Positions 25,983 to 34,556 of a DNA stretch of 64,000 bases are shown piece after piece; positions within the stretch are counted from its first letter, which is position 1, and every line of letters starts with the position of its first letter. The position numbers and the translations under genes were made by a program. A model generated the notes under the pieces. That model had not been told where the DNA came from. It did not search any database and saw only the letters and a program-made list of their open reading frames with translations. The stretch covers positions 1,619,001 to 1,683,000 of the forward strand of contig NC_023137.1 in the NCBI RefSeq assembly GCF_000511385.1, read 5' to 3'. The stretch is from Phaeobacter gallaeciensis DSM 26640 (GTDB taxonomy: Bacteria; Pseudomonadota; Alphaproteobacteria; Rhodobacterales; Rhodobacteraceae).

Positions 25983-26985
25983 CAACAAATCCATAGCATT
26001 TTGGTGCGAACGTGCGGCCGCCGACGCGGCAGTCCAGACGGAGTTTCATGTCAATCTCTGGCATTTTTCAGGTACCAAACGCCGCGACTTTATTGAGATC
26101 GGGGTAATGCCCAGCGACGCGTCGGCATTGTCGGCAATCCGAATTTTTGTTCCCTTTCCGTTGCAACGTGAAGATATTCAAGACCTTGGGCCTGAGTTTG
26201 CATCTACTGAACTTGCGCAAGGTATTTTCAACGAAACCTTATCTTCGACAAAGAAACCGAACGGCAAGTCTGTAGAGTTGAAAGTCGGTGCCAACAACTA
26301 TTGCCATGTCCATCTCTTCTCACCTGAAGACGGCTCAATCGATCCTTGCGAACTCAACGTTGTGGAGAAGGACGGGGGTACTCTGATCTCGATTACATCA
26401 ATGGCATTGGGGTCCCTTGCAAGACAATCCAACGGCAACCCAGAAAGTGGTTATTTTCGCCTAAGGCTCCTGCCGCCCAAGCACGATACCCGCCCGTTTG
26501 TGACCGCAATCAAACCAAAAGACAGAGCCTGGACCAGCGGCTTTGAAGAGATCGAGTACATCGATTGTCGCTTAAACGAAGCTCGCACACTTCCAACGTC
26601 AGTCGAAGCATCAGCAGATGCCGCTCAACATGGTCTTGCTGATGTTTCTCGTATCGTATTCCTAGCCGTCGTCCCCGTGGCTTCATCGATCACATCATCC
26701 CATGCCGAGTGGCACAAAAGCCGTTTACTCGAAACCCAGATTTGGAAGGACTATGTCCCCCACGGCTTGGAAGATGGGATGGTAGTTTATCACTGGCGCA
26801 AAAAGTTCGAGGATAGGGGGCAAAATACGCTTCAGGGCTTTTCAGCTTTCGTGAAGTTGCAGACCAGAAAGACCAGCCTGATGGTCATTGGCATATACGT
26901 TTTGGTCGCGCTCGCACTTGGTGTCGTTGGCAGCTTGACGGCGAGCGCTGTTCAATGGTGGGTCGGTGGCGCTGGTGGCTCATAA
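25975..26985 (+). CDS. C-tail membrane-anchored protein of unknown function
   Basis: A 336-residue protein that I do not recognise. Residues 1-295 look soluble and mixed alpha/beta, without signal peptide, and residues about 300-327 (SLMVIGIYVLVALALGVVGS and onwards) form one hydrophobic segment near the end, so the bulk should face the cytoplasm. It overlaps the kinase-like frame by eight bases (ATGTCTGA), which places it in the same operon. It may act as a membrane effector or sensor of the system, which is only inference. Confidence 0.7.
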   Translation: MSDNKSIAFWCERAAADAAVQTEFHVNLWHFSGTKRRDFIEIGVMPSDASALSAIRIFVPFPLQREDIQDLGPEFASTELAQGIFNETLSSTKKPNGKSVELKVGANNYCHVHLFSPEDGSIDPCELNVVEKDGGTLISITSMALGSLARQSNGNPESGYFRLRLLPPKHDTRPFVTAIKPKDRAWTSGFEEIEYIDCRLNEARTLPTSVEASADAAQHGLADVSRIVFLAVVPVASSITSSHAEWHKSRLLETQIWKDYVPHGLEDGMVVYHWRKKFEDRGQNTLQGFSAFVKLQTRKTSLMVIGIYVLVALALGVVGSLTASAVQWWVGGAGGS

Positions 26986-27191
26986 GCAATCAGCTTTTTG
27001 AACGACTGCAACTGAAAACCAACAGTCTAATTTCTGCACTCACAACGTATGTCCTCATTGGGCTGGCTGCGGTGATGCCACGATAGGCGCAAGTACGGGA
27101 TCTACTGCAGTTTGGTGCTGCAACGCCGCAACTCCGGTTTGAGCCCAAACCTGTTGTCGCGTATGTCACCCGAAAGCGATATTAATTCGGC

Positions 27192-27635
27192 ATGACGATT
27201 CCATCTTACATTCAGGGCTTACGCCGAAAGATCGGTCATGACCGTCTCCTAATACCGTCAGTTGCGGCCATCATTCATGATGATGTAGGGCGACTGCTGT
27301 TGCAGCGGAAAGCCGGATCTGAAGGTTGGAGCTTGCCCGCCGGTGCAATTGAACTTGGGGAGCCTCCTGAAGCAGCCCTGAATCGAGAAGTGTTTGAAGA
27401 GACGGGTTTTAAGGTGATTTCGGCATCGCTCACTGGCGCGTTCGGGGGCAATGAATTTAGGTATACCTATCCGAATGGGGATCGCGTCGAATACACCGTG
27501 CTGTTGTACCGTTGTCGTGTTGAGTTTCCGGCAACAAAGCCTGTAGACCCCGAAACAGTAGAACTGCGTTATTTCGGTATAAATGATGCGCCGTCATTAG
27601 CCCTACCTTATCCTCAGTCTGCTCTGTTTGGATAA
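27192..27635 (+). CDS. NUDIX hydrolase
   Basis: A 147-residue NUDIX enzyme. The full NUDIX box is present: GAIELGEPPEAALNREVFEE followed by TGF, near residues 51-73, supplying the metal-binding glutamates. Such enzymes hydrolyse nucleoside diphosphates linked to another moiety. It lies 206 bases downstream of the orphan membrane-anchored gene and shares its lower GC, so it probably belongs to the same island but may have its own promoter. The substrate is unknown. Confidence 0.88.
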   Translation: MTIPSYIQGLRRKIGHDRLLIPSVAAIIHDDVGRLLLQRKAGSEGWSLPAGAIELGEPPEAALNREVFEETGFKVISASLTGAFGGNEFRYTYPNGDRVEYTVLLYRCRVEFPATKPVDPETVELRYFGINDAPSLALPYPQSALFG

Positions 27636-27670
27636 CAGCAAAGTCCCGCACAGCAGCCATTCCACAACAA

Positions 27671-27710
27671 TAAGGGCACCCGGTTGGGTGCCCTTCCTCT
27701 TTTTGCGTTG
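27671..27710. terminator. Bidirectional terminator between the NUDIX gene and tkt
   Basis: GGGCACCC-gg-ttGGGTGCCC stem-loop followed on the plus strand by TTCCTCTTTTT and on the minus strand by TTATTGTT. It sits in the gap between the two convergent genes. Confidence 0.7.
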
Positions 27711-27719
27711 TAGCGTTTG

Positions 27720-29741
27720 TTAACCCAGCAGCTCTTTCACCTTCGCGACGGTGTTCTCTGCCGTGATGCCGAACTTCTCGAACAGCTCGCCAGCGGGGGC
27801 GGAGGCGCCGAAGCGGTCCATGCCGACGAAACCGGCTTTCTTCTCCTGGCCGCGTTCGCCCATCAGCAGGCGATCCCAGCCGCCGGCGCGCATGGCGGCC
27901 TCGATCCCGACGCGGACGGGGCCTGCGGGCAGGACCTTGCGGCGGTAGGCTTCGTCCTGCTCTGCGAACAGTTCCATGCAGGGCATGGAGACGACGCGGG
28001 TGCCGATGCCCTCCGCTTCCAGTTTCGCCTTGGCGTCCAGTGCGACGGAGACCTCGGAACCGGTGGCGATCAGGATGACCTGACGCTTGCCCTCGGCTTC
28101 GGCCAGAACATAGCCACCCTTGGCTGTGAGGTTGCTGAGCTTATGCTCGGTCCGCACGGTGGGCAGGTTCTGACGGGTCAGGGTCATCACCGAGGGGGTG
28201 TCCTTCGCGGTCAGGGCGATTTCCCAGGCCTCTGCGGTCTCCACGGTGTCGGCGGGACGGAACACATAGGTGTTCGGAGTCGCGCGACAGATCGCCAGAT
28301 GTTCCACCGGCTGGTGGGTCGGGCCGTCTTCGCCGACGCCGATCGAGTCATGGGTCATGACAAAGACGGTCGGGATCTTCATCAGCGCCGCCAGACGCAT
28401 CGCGGGGCGGGCGTAGTCGGTGAAGCAGAAGAAGGTGCCGCCATAGGGGCGCATGCCGCCGTGCAGCGCCATGCCGTTCATTGCGGAGGCCATGCCGTGC
28501 TCACGGATGCCCCAGTAGACATAACGGCCCTTGCGGTTGTCCGTGTCAAAGATGCCCAGATCGCCGGTCTTGGTGTTGTTGGACCCGGTGAGGTCGGCCG
28601 AGCCACCCACGGTTTCCGGCATGATCGGGTTGATCACTTCCAGCGCCATCTCGGAGGATTTCCGGGTGGCCACCTTTGGCTGGGTCTCGGAGATCTGCTT
28701 TTTCAGCGCCTTGACTGTGGCGGAGAGTTTCTTCGGTGCATCAAGGTTATAGGCGCGGTTAAAGCGGTCCTGTTTCTGCTGGGAGGCTTCGGCAAAGCGG
28801 GCTTCCCAAGCTTCGCGTTCGGATGCGCCGCGCTGGCCAATGGCTTCCCATTGGGATTTGACGTCTGCGGGCACATCAAACGGGCCTGTGGTCCAGCCAT
28901 ATGCCGCCTTGGCGTCCCGCATCTGGTCCGCATCTGTCAGCGCGCCGTGACCCTTGGAGGTGTCCTGTGCGGCGTGACCCAAGGCGATGTGGGTTTTGCA
29001 GGCGATCATCGAGGGTTTCTTCGATTTCTTCGCGGCGGTGAGCGCCTCGTCGATGGCCTTGGGGTCGTGCCCGTCGATTTCGATGACCTGCCAGCCGGAG
29101 GCCTTGAAACGCTGCACCTGATTGGTGCGATCGCTGAGTTCAACGGTGCCATCGATGGTGATGTTGTTGTTGTCCCAGAGCACGATCAGCTTGCCCAGGG
29201 AATGACGGCCGGCAAGACCAATGGCCTCCTGGCTGATGCCTTCCATCAGGCAGCCGTCGCCTGCGATCACATAGGTGTGGTGATCGACCAGCTTGCGGCC
29301 ATACTGCGCGCGCTGCATTTCCTCTGCCATGGCAAAGCCGACAGCATTGGCGATGCCCTGACCCAGCGGGCCAGTGGTGGTTTCCACCGCATCAATCAGG
29401 AAGTTTTCCGGATGACCGGCAGTCAGCGCGCCCATCTGGCGGAAGTTCTTCACCTGATCCAGCGTCACCTGCGCGTCACCCATGAGATAGAGCAGCGAAT
29501 AGATCAGCATGGAGCCGTGACCGGCGGACAGGATAAACCGGTCGCGGTCGGGCCACTGGGGATTGGCCACATCGAATTTCATGTGTTTTTCAAACAGGAC
29601 GGTGGCGACATCGGCCATGCCAATCGGCATGCCGGAATGGCCCGAATTTGCCGCAGCAACGGCATCAAGGGTCAGGGCACGGATGGCCGCGGCCTTGGTC
29701 CAATGTTCGGGGTTTGCGTTGCGCAGGGCTGTCAGATCCAC
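27720..29741 (-). CDS. tkt: Transketolase
   Basis: Transketolase of 673 residues, the usual length. It transfers two-carbon ketol units between sugar phosphates in the pentose phosphate pathway using thiamine diphosphate. The N-terminal histidine is in [15 protein letters not shown], the thiamine-binding GDGCLMEG with a later NNN is near residues 157-190, and the [10 protein letters not shown] motif of the pyrimidine domain is near residue 435. The core-genome gene marks the right border of the accessory island. A long open frame on the opposite strand is a shadow. Confidence 0.96.
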   Translation of the reverse strand: MDLTALRNANPEHWTKAAAIRALTLDAVAAANSGHSGMPIGMADVATVLFEKHMKFDVANPQWPDRDRFILSAGHGSMLIYSLLYLMGDAQVTLDQVKNFRQMGALTAGHPENFLIDAVETTTGPLGQGIANAVGFAMAEEMQRAQYGRKLVDHHTYVIAGDGCLMEGISQEAIGLAGRHSLGKLIVLWDNNNITIDGTVELSDRTNQVQRFKASGWQVIEIDGHDPKAIDEALTAAKKSKKPSMIACKTHIALGHAAQDTSKGHGALTDADQMRDAKAAYGWTTGPFDVPADVKSQWEAIGQRGASEREAWEARFAEASQQKQDRFNRAYNLDAPKKLSATVKALKKQISETQPKVATRKSSEMALEVINPIMPETVGGSADLTGSNNTKTGDLGIFDTDNRKGRYVYWGIREHGMASAMNGMALHGGMRPYGGTFFCFTDYARPAMRLAALMKIPTVFVMTHDSIGVGEDGPTHQPVEHLAICRATPNTYVFRPADTVETAEAWEIALTAKDTPSVMTLTRQNLPTVRTEHKLSNLTAKGGYVLAEAEGKRQVILIATGSEVSVALDAKAKLEAEGIGTRVVSMPCMELFAEQDEAYRRKVLPAGPVRVGIEAAMRAGGWDRLLMGERGQEKKAGFVGMDRFGASAPAGELFEKFGITAENTVAKVKELLG

Positions 29742-30025
29742 TGGATTTTTCCTCTGGGTTTTCGGCAGACTGAGCGCTCAATAGCAGTGATATGGCAAAG
29801 ATCAAGCGTTTGCGCGGCTTCCTGCGCGAAGTTGACGCTGCAAGTGGTTGAAAGCAAACAGGGGGTAATTTATCCCTGCATGAACTAAGCTGGATGTGTA
29901 GCGTCAGATCCGCCTTGATTCGCGCCCTGGATGCAAAGCAGGCCGCCGAGGGGGGGACAAGAGCGCGGCACATGGGACCGGCGGACAAGACCGGCAGACA
30001 CTCACGGGGTCGTAAAGGGGCAGGC

Positions 30026-31024
30026 ATGGAGCAGATCGAAGAATTGCAGGGTCGGATCCTGGCGGCAATGGATCGGATTGGAAGCGGTGCTGCGGCGTTG
30101 CAGACCAATGCGCGGGCCTCGGCGGAAGCGCATGCGCAGGCCCAGGCGGAGGCGCAGTCCAAGACGGATGCTGCACAGAATGACCTCAGCCGCGCGCTGG
30201 AAGAGGAAAAACTCGCCAATGCCCAGCTGGAAGAGCGGCTGAAAGTGCTGCGTGCCAAGCTGGAAGAGGCCGAGGCACAAGCGCCCCCGGCTCCCGGCGC
30301 CGATATCGGCGAACTGGCTGCGCTGCAATCCGAGGTGGAGTTGCTGCGCAATGAGCTGAGTAATACCAGCGAGAAAGACGCGCTGAAGGCAGAAGTGGCG
30401 CGGCTGAAACAGGAAATGGAAGTTCAGGGCAACGAGGCGGCCACTGCACGCGAAGCCCTGCAGGACGAGCTGGACGAGGCGCAGGCCTCGCTGGCGCGAG
30501 TGCAGGAAGAACTGGCCGAACAACCGGATGATCTGGGGGCGGCGGTCGACACCGCTGCACTGGAGGCCGAGACAGAGGCGTTGCGGCACCAACTTGAGGC
30601 CGCACAGTCTGACGCCGCGCGTGCCACAGCCGCGCTTGCGGAACGCCCCGCAGGCCCGAGTGCTGAAGACATCGTGCAGCAGAATGAAACGCTGTTACGT
30701 CTGGATGCGACGCTGCAAGAGCTGCGGCAGAGCAATGATCAGCTGCGCGCGTCCAATGCGGCCCTGCGGGAGGCGAATGCAGCGGGCGTTGGCGACGCGT
30801 CGTTGATTAACGCGGCGCTTCAGGCAGATATCGATGCTTTGACCGCCGCACGGGCCATTGATCAGGCTGAGGTCAATGCTGTATTGGCCAGGCTGGAGCC
30901 GCTGCTCGGGGCAGAGGCGACCGTCGCCGACCCGACTGAGGCGCCAGTTGCAGACACCGCAGTCATGTCCGCTACGCCGCCGCCGCTTACTGCCCAGCCC
31001 ATGCCCGAAGGGGAGGAAATCTGA
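30026..31024 (+). CDS. ZauP-like coiled-coil cell-division protein
   Basis: A 332-residue protein, almost entirely Glu/Ala/Gln/Leu-rich coiled coil from residue about 5 to 190 and again 215-290, with a Pro-rich tail. Its stop overlaps the zapA start, and an operon of a coiled-coil gene with zapA is the known arrangement of Caulobacter zauP-zapA, whose products act together at the FtsZ ring. The assignment is by context and architecture. The ATG at 30026 begins MEQIEELQGRI after AAAGGGGCAGGC; the open frame upstream is not coding-like. Confidence 0.7.
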   Translation: MEQIEELQGRILAAMDRIGSGAAALQTNARASAEAHAQAQAEAQSKTDAAQNDLSRALEEEKLANAQLEERLKVLRAKLEEAEAQAPPAPGADIGELAALQSEVELLRNELSNTSEKDALKAEVARLKQEMEVQGNEAATAREALQDELDEAQASLARVQEELAEQPDDLGAAVDTAALEAETEALRHQLEAAQSDAARATAALAERPAGPSAEDIVQQNETLLRLDATLQELRQSNDQLRASNAALREANAAGVGDASLINAALQADIDALTAARAIDQAEVNAVLARLEPLLGAEATVADPTEAPVADTAVMSATPPPLTAQPMPEGEEI

Positions 31025-31422
31025 TGCCCGAAGTCACTATTCATATCGGGGGTCGCGGTTTTGAAGTCTCCTGCCAGGAGGGAGAAGAGAGCTATCTGCA
31101 TTCCGCCGCCAAAATGCTGGATGATGAGGCGCAGGTGCTGTCCGACCAGATTGGGCGGATGCCTGAGGCACGGATGCTGTTGATGGCGGGGCTGATGCTG
31201 GCGGATAAAACGGCGGCTGTTGAGGACCGCATCAAGGAGGTCGAGGCAGAGCTGGCGGAACGCAATGCCGAATTGGCGGAGCTGCGCGCAGCGCCAGCAC
31301 CGGAGCCGGAACGGATTGAGGTGCCCGTTGTGCCACCATTGGTGACCGAGACATTGGCAGAGCTGGCCGCGCGGACCGAAGCGCTGGCGCAGGAGCTGGA
31401 AGAGCAAACCGCAGCAAGCTAA
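31024..31422 (+). CDS. zapA: Cell division protein ZapA
   Basis: A 132-residue ZapA family protein that bundles FtsZ filaments at the division site. The ZapA head (residues about 1-65) has MPEVTIHIGGRGFEVSCQEG and then EESYLHSAAKMLDDE, followed by the hydrophobic LMAGLMLADKTAA helix and a coiled-coil tail. The start codon overlaps the stop of the coiled-coil gene (TGATG), so the pair is translationally coupled. Confidence 0.92.
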   Translation: MPEVTIHIGGRGFEVSCQEGEESYLHSAAKMLDDEAQVLSDQIGRMPEARMLLMAGLMLADKTAAVEDRIKEVEAELAERNAELAELRAAPAPEPERIEVPVVPPLVTETLAELAARTEALAQELEEQTAAS

Positions 31423-31453
31423 CGGGTCCAGCCAGAGAGTTATTACATGATAT

Positions 31454-31490
31454 AATCACCGCAGGCTTCTGGGTTTGCGGTGATTTTTTA
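31454..31490 (+). terminator. Rho-independent terminator after zapA
   Basis: Perfect ten-base stem AATCACCGCA / TGCGGTGATT with a twelve-base loop and a T-run, about 30 bases after the zapA stop codon. Confidence 0.88.
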
Positions 31491-31501
31491 TATGGACGGC
31501 C

Positions 31502-31990
31502 TTATCGTCCAGACATGAAGTCTAGCAGTAGCGTGCCGAGCAGCTGGGCAAGGGCGGTCTCTGCCACGTCCTCTCCGACAATGTCCGCAACAGCCCGACG
31601 ATATGTCGACAGTGCAAGCTGCATCGCCTCATCCGCGGCGATCTCCTCGGCGGATTTACCGCGCAAATAATCGAAAATCAGCGCCATCTCCCGGGCAAAG
31701 CCCGGTTTTAGCATGTCCTTTAGCTGCGCCAGTTTCTGTGCCTGGGTTGCATCCGGCGCTGGAATCAGCGCGGTCAGGGACCCCATCACCTGATGCGTGC
31801 AGGCCAGAAACAACGCCTCCTTGGTCGGGAAATAGTGATAGAGCGCGCTTTTCGACAGGCCGAGATGCGCGGCAATCTTGCGCATACTGCTACCGGCATA
31901 GCCATGGTGCGAAAAATACTCTGCCGCACGGCGGGCGAGGTCCTGGCTGTGGGCGTCGTGGTCAACAATCTTCGGCATTATTTCGTCCAT
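31502..31990 (-). CDS. TetR family transcriptional repressor
   Basis: A 162-residue TetR-type regulator. The DNA-binding domain is at residues about 12-60, with AAEYFSHHGYAGSSMRKIAA and the recognition helix LGLSKSALYHYFPTKEALF. The start at 31990 (MDEIMPKIV) is chosen; an ATG four codons later is equally possible. The start region is overlapped by a palindrome (31980-32001), suggesting autorepression. It diverges from the membrane methyltransferase-like gene, its likely target. The ligand is unknown. Confidence 0.85.
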   Translation of the reverse strand: MDEIMPKIVDHDAHSQDLARRAAEYFSHHGYAGSSMRKIAAHLGLSKSALYHYFPTKEALFLACTHQVMGSLTALIPAPDATQAQKLAQLKDMLKPGFAREMALIFDYLRGKSAEEIAADEAMQLALSTYRRAVADIVGEDVAETALAQLLGTLLLDFMSGR

Positions 31991-32001
31991 ATGGTCGAAA
32001 T
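31980..32001. promoter_or_regulatory. Operator-like palindrome 1 of the TetR regulator
   Basis: ATTTCGtCCATATGGtCGAAAT is a 22-base palindrome with two mismatched positions. It overlaps the 5' end of the tetR gene and shares the CCA-TGG core with the second site 43 bases further along. Confidence 0.6.
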
Positions 32002-32043
32002 AGAATTGACAGAGCCCAGACGAACTGTCCAATAGTTTTTGTA

Positions 32044-32060
32044 GACCAATTGGACGAAAT
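32044..32060. promoter_or_regulatory. Operator-like palindrome 2 of the TetR regulator
   Basis: GACCAATTGGACGAAAT carries the perfect core CCAATTGG and a GACGAAAT arm like that of site 1. It lies about 53 bases upstream of the divergent gene at 32113, within its probable promoter. Confidence 0.55.
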
Positions 32061-32112
32061 ACCCGCCAGATCCGAAGTATGGACGCGGCGGAAATCACGA
32101 AGGGACATTCGA

Positions 32113-32793
32113 ATGAGCAGCAGCTATGGCGGTGTTGACCGCTCCCATGGGCGGTCGTTGCGCAGCAAACTGTGTTTTGCAGCCTTGCATGCCGGATCGG
32201 TGTCGGTCTGTCTCTGGCTGGCATTTGGCGGGGCGGGCTGGCCGGATCCCATGCGTGCGAAACTGCTGGCCGGGGCAGCTGTGCTGTATTTTCTGCGCCA
32301 TCTGGTGACGCTGTTTGTTCTGCTTCAGCGGAAGGTCGATCTGTCTGAGGGACTAGGGCTGGCGGCGTTTATGGCGGTTTTCGAGATTGGGTTTCTGCTG
32401 TTGGGCGCGGGGATGATCTCCGGCGAGGCGGCGCCGTTTGGTCCATGGGACATTCTGGGTGGCGTGCTATTGCTGATCGGATCCGCAATCAATACCGGGG
32501 CCGAGCTGCAGCGCTGGCAGTGGAAAAAGCGTCCAGAGAGCAAGGGGCATTGCTACACCGGTGGGCTGTTTGCCTATGCGATGCATGTGAATTACCTTGG
32601 CGACAGCATTCTGTTCACCGGATGGGCCATCCTGACAGCCTCGCTTTGGGCGGCAGTGGTTCCAATGCTGATGACCGGCATGTTCATTTTCTACCATATT
32701 CCGGCGTTGGACCGGTATCTGGCGGATCGCTACGGGGCGGAGTTTCGCGCCTATGCTGCGCGGACGGCGAAATTCCTGCCATTTGTCTATTGA
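32113..32793 (+). CDS. Membrane protein of the isoprenylcysteine methyltransferase/DUF1295 type
   Basis: A 226-residue polytopic protein with about five membrane spans. The C-terminal half, with GGLFAYAMHVNYLGDSILFT and the ending IPALDRYLADRYGAEFRAYA, matches the phospholipid/isoprenylcysteine methyltransferase and steroid-reductase-like DUF1295 group, where the last residues bind a cofactor. The exact reaction is unknown. The start at 32113 is chosen over a much longer upstream frame because the latter crosses the tetR gene; GGGACA precedes it. Regulation by the adjacent TetR protein is likely. Confidence 0.72.
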   Translation: MSSSYGGVDRSHGRSLRSKLCFAALHAGSVSVCLWLAFGGAGWPDPMRAKLLAGAAVLYFLRHLVTLFVLLQRKVDLSEGLGLAAFMAVFEIGFLLLGAGMISGEAAPFGPWDILGGVLLLIGSAINTGAELQRWQWKKRPESKGHCYTGGLFAYAMHVNYLGDSILFTGWAILTASLWAAVVPMLMTGMFIFYHIPALDRYLADRYGAEFRAYAARTAKFLPFVY

Positions 32794-32826
32794 GGTGGCT
32801 CGATCGCAAAGCCCCGCCAGAGCGCA

Positions 32827-32861
32827 AAAAAGCCTGCCACGCAGACCGTGGCAGGCTTTTT
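32827..32861. terminator. Bidirectional terminator
   Basis: AAAAAGCCTGCCACG-cagac-CGTGGCAGGCTTTTT, a perfect long stem with A- and T-runs on both sides, between the convergent methyltransferase-like and grxD genes. Confidence 0.92.
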
Positions 32862-32905
32862 CATTGTGGTGCTGAGCCAATCACTTCGGATCGGCTGCTG
32901 CAAAA

Positions 32906-33268
32906 TCAGCCGTTGGCTTCGCGGATTTTGTCAGCGGCGTCCTTGTCGAAGGCAACGCCGTTTTCAGCAAACATGCCGTCCAGCTCACCAGAAAGGGTCA
33001 TCTCGGTGATGATGTCGCAACCGCCCACAAACTCGCCTTTGACATAGAGCTGGGGGATCGTCGGCCAGTCGGAATAATCCTTGATGCCCGCGCGGAGTTC
33101 CTCATCAGCCAGCACATTCACATCGGTGTAGTCGACGCCAATGTAATTCAAAACGCCGGCCACGCGGGAGGAGAAGCCACATTGCGGCATATCCTTGGTG
33201 CCCTTCATGAAGAGCACGACATCGCTGGCTTTGACGGTTTCGTCGATGCGGGTTTTTACGTCGGTCAT
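32906..33268 (-). CDS. grxD: Monothiol glutaredoxin, Grx4 family
   Basis: A 120-residue monothiol glutaredoxin with the CGFS active site in [12 protein letters not shown] (near residue 29) and the glutathione-binding [19 protein letters not shown]. Such proteins carry [2Fe-2S] clusters and work with BolA proteins in iron-sulfur trafficking. A BolA gene lies two genes upstream on the same strand, supporting this role. The ATG at 33268 has AAGGAAA upstream; the frame extends further but without family similarity. Confidence 0.93.
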   Translation of the reverse strand: MTDVKTRIDETVKASDVVLFMKGTKDMPQCGFSSRVAGVLNYIGVDYTDVNVLADEELRAGIKDYSDWPTIPQLYVKGEFVGGCDIITEMTLSGELDGMFAENGVAFDKDAADKIREANG

Positions 33269-33369
33269 ATTGCGTTTCCTTTTGGCGGATGGGCCGATGG
33301 TCCGTTGGCCGTCATATAGGCACAAAGAGAGGGATTGCCAATCGGCACTGGGGAATTCGGGTGGCGCTG

Positions 33370-33600
33370 TTACTTTTTGCCCTTGGGCACAAAGAAGCGG
33401 GCGTATGCGTCCGGGTCCTTGGGCACCTTCCAGGTCCGCATTGAACCACCGCCCATGCCTGACTGATAGTCCGAGCGTAAGGTGTGGTAATCTGGATCGG
33501 TCTCATCCTCTTCAATCGGCGCACGGCGCTGGCCAATCAGCGCGACAAGCGCGGTCATGACAACAATGCCGAGGATCAGAAGGGACATGAACAGCGACAT
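33370..33600 (-). CDS. Small membrane protein of unknown function
   Basis: A 76-residue protein with one N-terminal membrane span ([20 protein letters not shown]) and a charged cytoplasmic tail ending FFVPKGKK. It lies between bolA and grxD in the same direction, six bases after the bolA stop codon, and is probably co-transcribed. I recall homologues in the same place in Rhodobacteraceae but no function. Confidence 0.75.
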   Translation of the reverse strand: MSLFMSLLILGIVVMTALVALIGQRRAPIEEDETDPDYHTLRSDYQSGMGGGSMRTWKVPKDPDAYARFFVPKGKK

Positions 33601-33606
33601 GGCGGG

Positions 33607-33843
33607 CTACTCGGGCGCCTTGGTGGTCAGGGCGAGGGCGTGCAACTCTCCGTTGGCGCCATCCATCTTGCCCTTCAGCGCGGCATAGACCGCGCGCTGC
33701 TGCTGGACACGGTTCTTGCCGCGAAAGCTCTCGTCGATGACCATCGCGGACATATGCACACCGTCATGGCCGCCAACCTGAATTTCCGCATCTGGAAAAC
33801 TCTCGCGCAGCAGGTCTTCGATTTCTTGGGCTTGCATCGGCAT
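33607..33843 (-). CDS. BolA family protein
   Basis: A 78-residue BolA/IbaG-type protein. The pattern IEDLLRESFPDAEIQVGGHD, then DGVHMSAMVIDESFRGKNRV with the conserved histidine and RVQQQRAVYAAL, is the BolA fold. BolA proteins pair with monothiol glutaredoxins over a shared [2Fe-2S] cluster, and a Grx4-type gene is close by. The start could also be the ATG two codons later. Confidence 0.92.
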   Translation of the reverse strand: MPMQAQEIEDLLRESFPDAEIQVGGHDGVHMSAMVIDESFRGKNRVQQQRAVYAALKGKMDGANGELHALALTTKAPE

Positions 33844-33910
33844 TGGGGGGATGTCCTTATTTCTAGCTTATGGAAAATGTAGGGTGCTGCAGGGACCTCT
33901 GCAAGGCGGA

Positions 33911-34459
33911 TTAGCCGCGCGGCACCACATAGGGTGCAAGGCGCGGCACGAACTCAGGAACCTGCGCCAGGGCGGCCTGCACCTCCGGTTCCTCGAAATC
34001 CCAGATCGAGGTGCCGTCGCGCACGGCAAGGGTCTCACTCAGGCGGGTCAGCTCCGCCCGCAGTGCGTCGGGAAGTGTCAGGGCGGCGGCCGCCTGCAAG
34101 ATCAGCAGCGCCTCATGGATGGGGCGCAGGACACGCAGGGCATGGGTCATATGTGGTAGGAGGTCAGGATCGTCGCGCCATGTCTCGCCCTGAAACAGCA
34201 CCTCGGTCACCCGCTGCCCGGCGCCAGCGCAGGAATAGGCGATACAGCCGCCAAATCCACGGGTGTCCAGATCGGCATGAATGGTGCAGTTGAAACAGGA
34301 GGGCGAGAGGTTGGGGCAGGGGTGGTCCGTCTCCTTCAGGATCGCAAAATCCTCGTCTTCCTCAAACGGGTAGGCCACACAACAAAGCGCAGCGCAGCGG
34401 CTGCAATCGGCTGTCAGTTCGGGGAAGTCGATCTGTGCTGACTGGCCGGGCAGGGGCAT
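33911..34459 (-). CDS. Cysteine-rich protein of unknown function
   Basis: A 182-residue soluble protein. Residues about 18-85 contain nine cysteines, in CSRCAALCC, then CPNLSPSCFNC and GCIAYSC, spaced like a metal or iron-sulfur site; the rest is helical. I recall such proteins as neighbours of bolA and grxD in Roseobacters, but no function. It is first in the probable operon with bolA, the small membrane protein and grxD, which fits a link with iron-sulfur metabolism, an inference. Confidence 0.72.
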   Translation of the reverse strand: MPLPGQSAQIDFPELTADCSRCAALCCVAYPFEEDEDFAILKETDHPCPNLSPSCFNCTIHADLDTRGFGGCIAYSCAGAGQRVTEVLFQGETWRDDPDLLPHMTHALRVLRPIHEALLILQAAAALTLPDALRAELTRLSETLAVRDGTSIWDFEEPEVQAALAQVPEFVPRLAPYVVPRG

Positions 34460-34480
34460 TGGGTCACCTGAGAGAGGTCA

Positions 34481-34514
34481 AAAAAAGGGGTGGGATGACG
34501 CCGCCATCCCACCC
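34481..34514 (-). terminator. Rho-independent terminator after purL
   Basis: The stem GGGTGGGATG / CATCCCACCC is followed on the minus strand by CTTTTTTG, about 43 bases past the purL stop codon. Confidence 0.85.
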
Positions 34515-34556
34515 GGTATTCGAGTGCTGAGGACTATGCCCCAACGCTGGCTGCCC

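Noticed and set aside
27717..29888. Very long open frame (723 codons) on the plus strand opposite tkt
   Set aside because: It is the complement of a highly conserved transketolase gene; long antisense frames arise from the codon bias of GC-rich genes. The protein is His/Gly-rich without a known domain.
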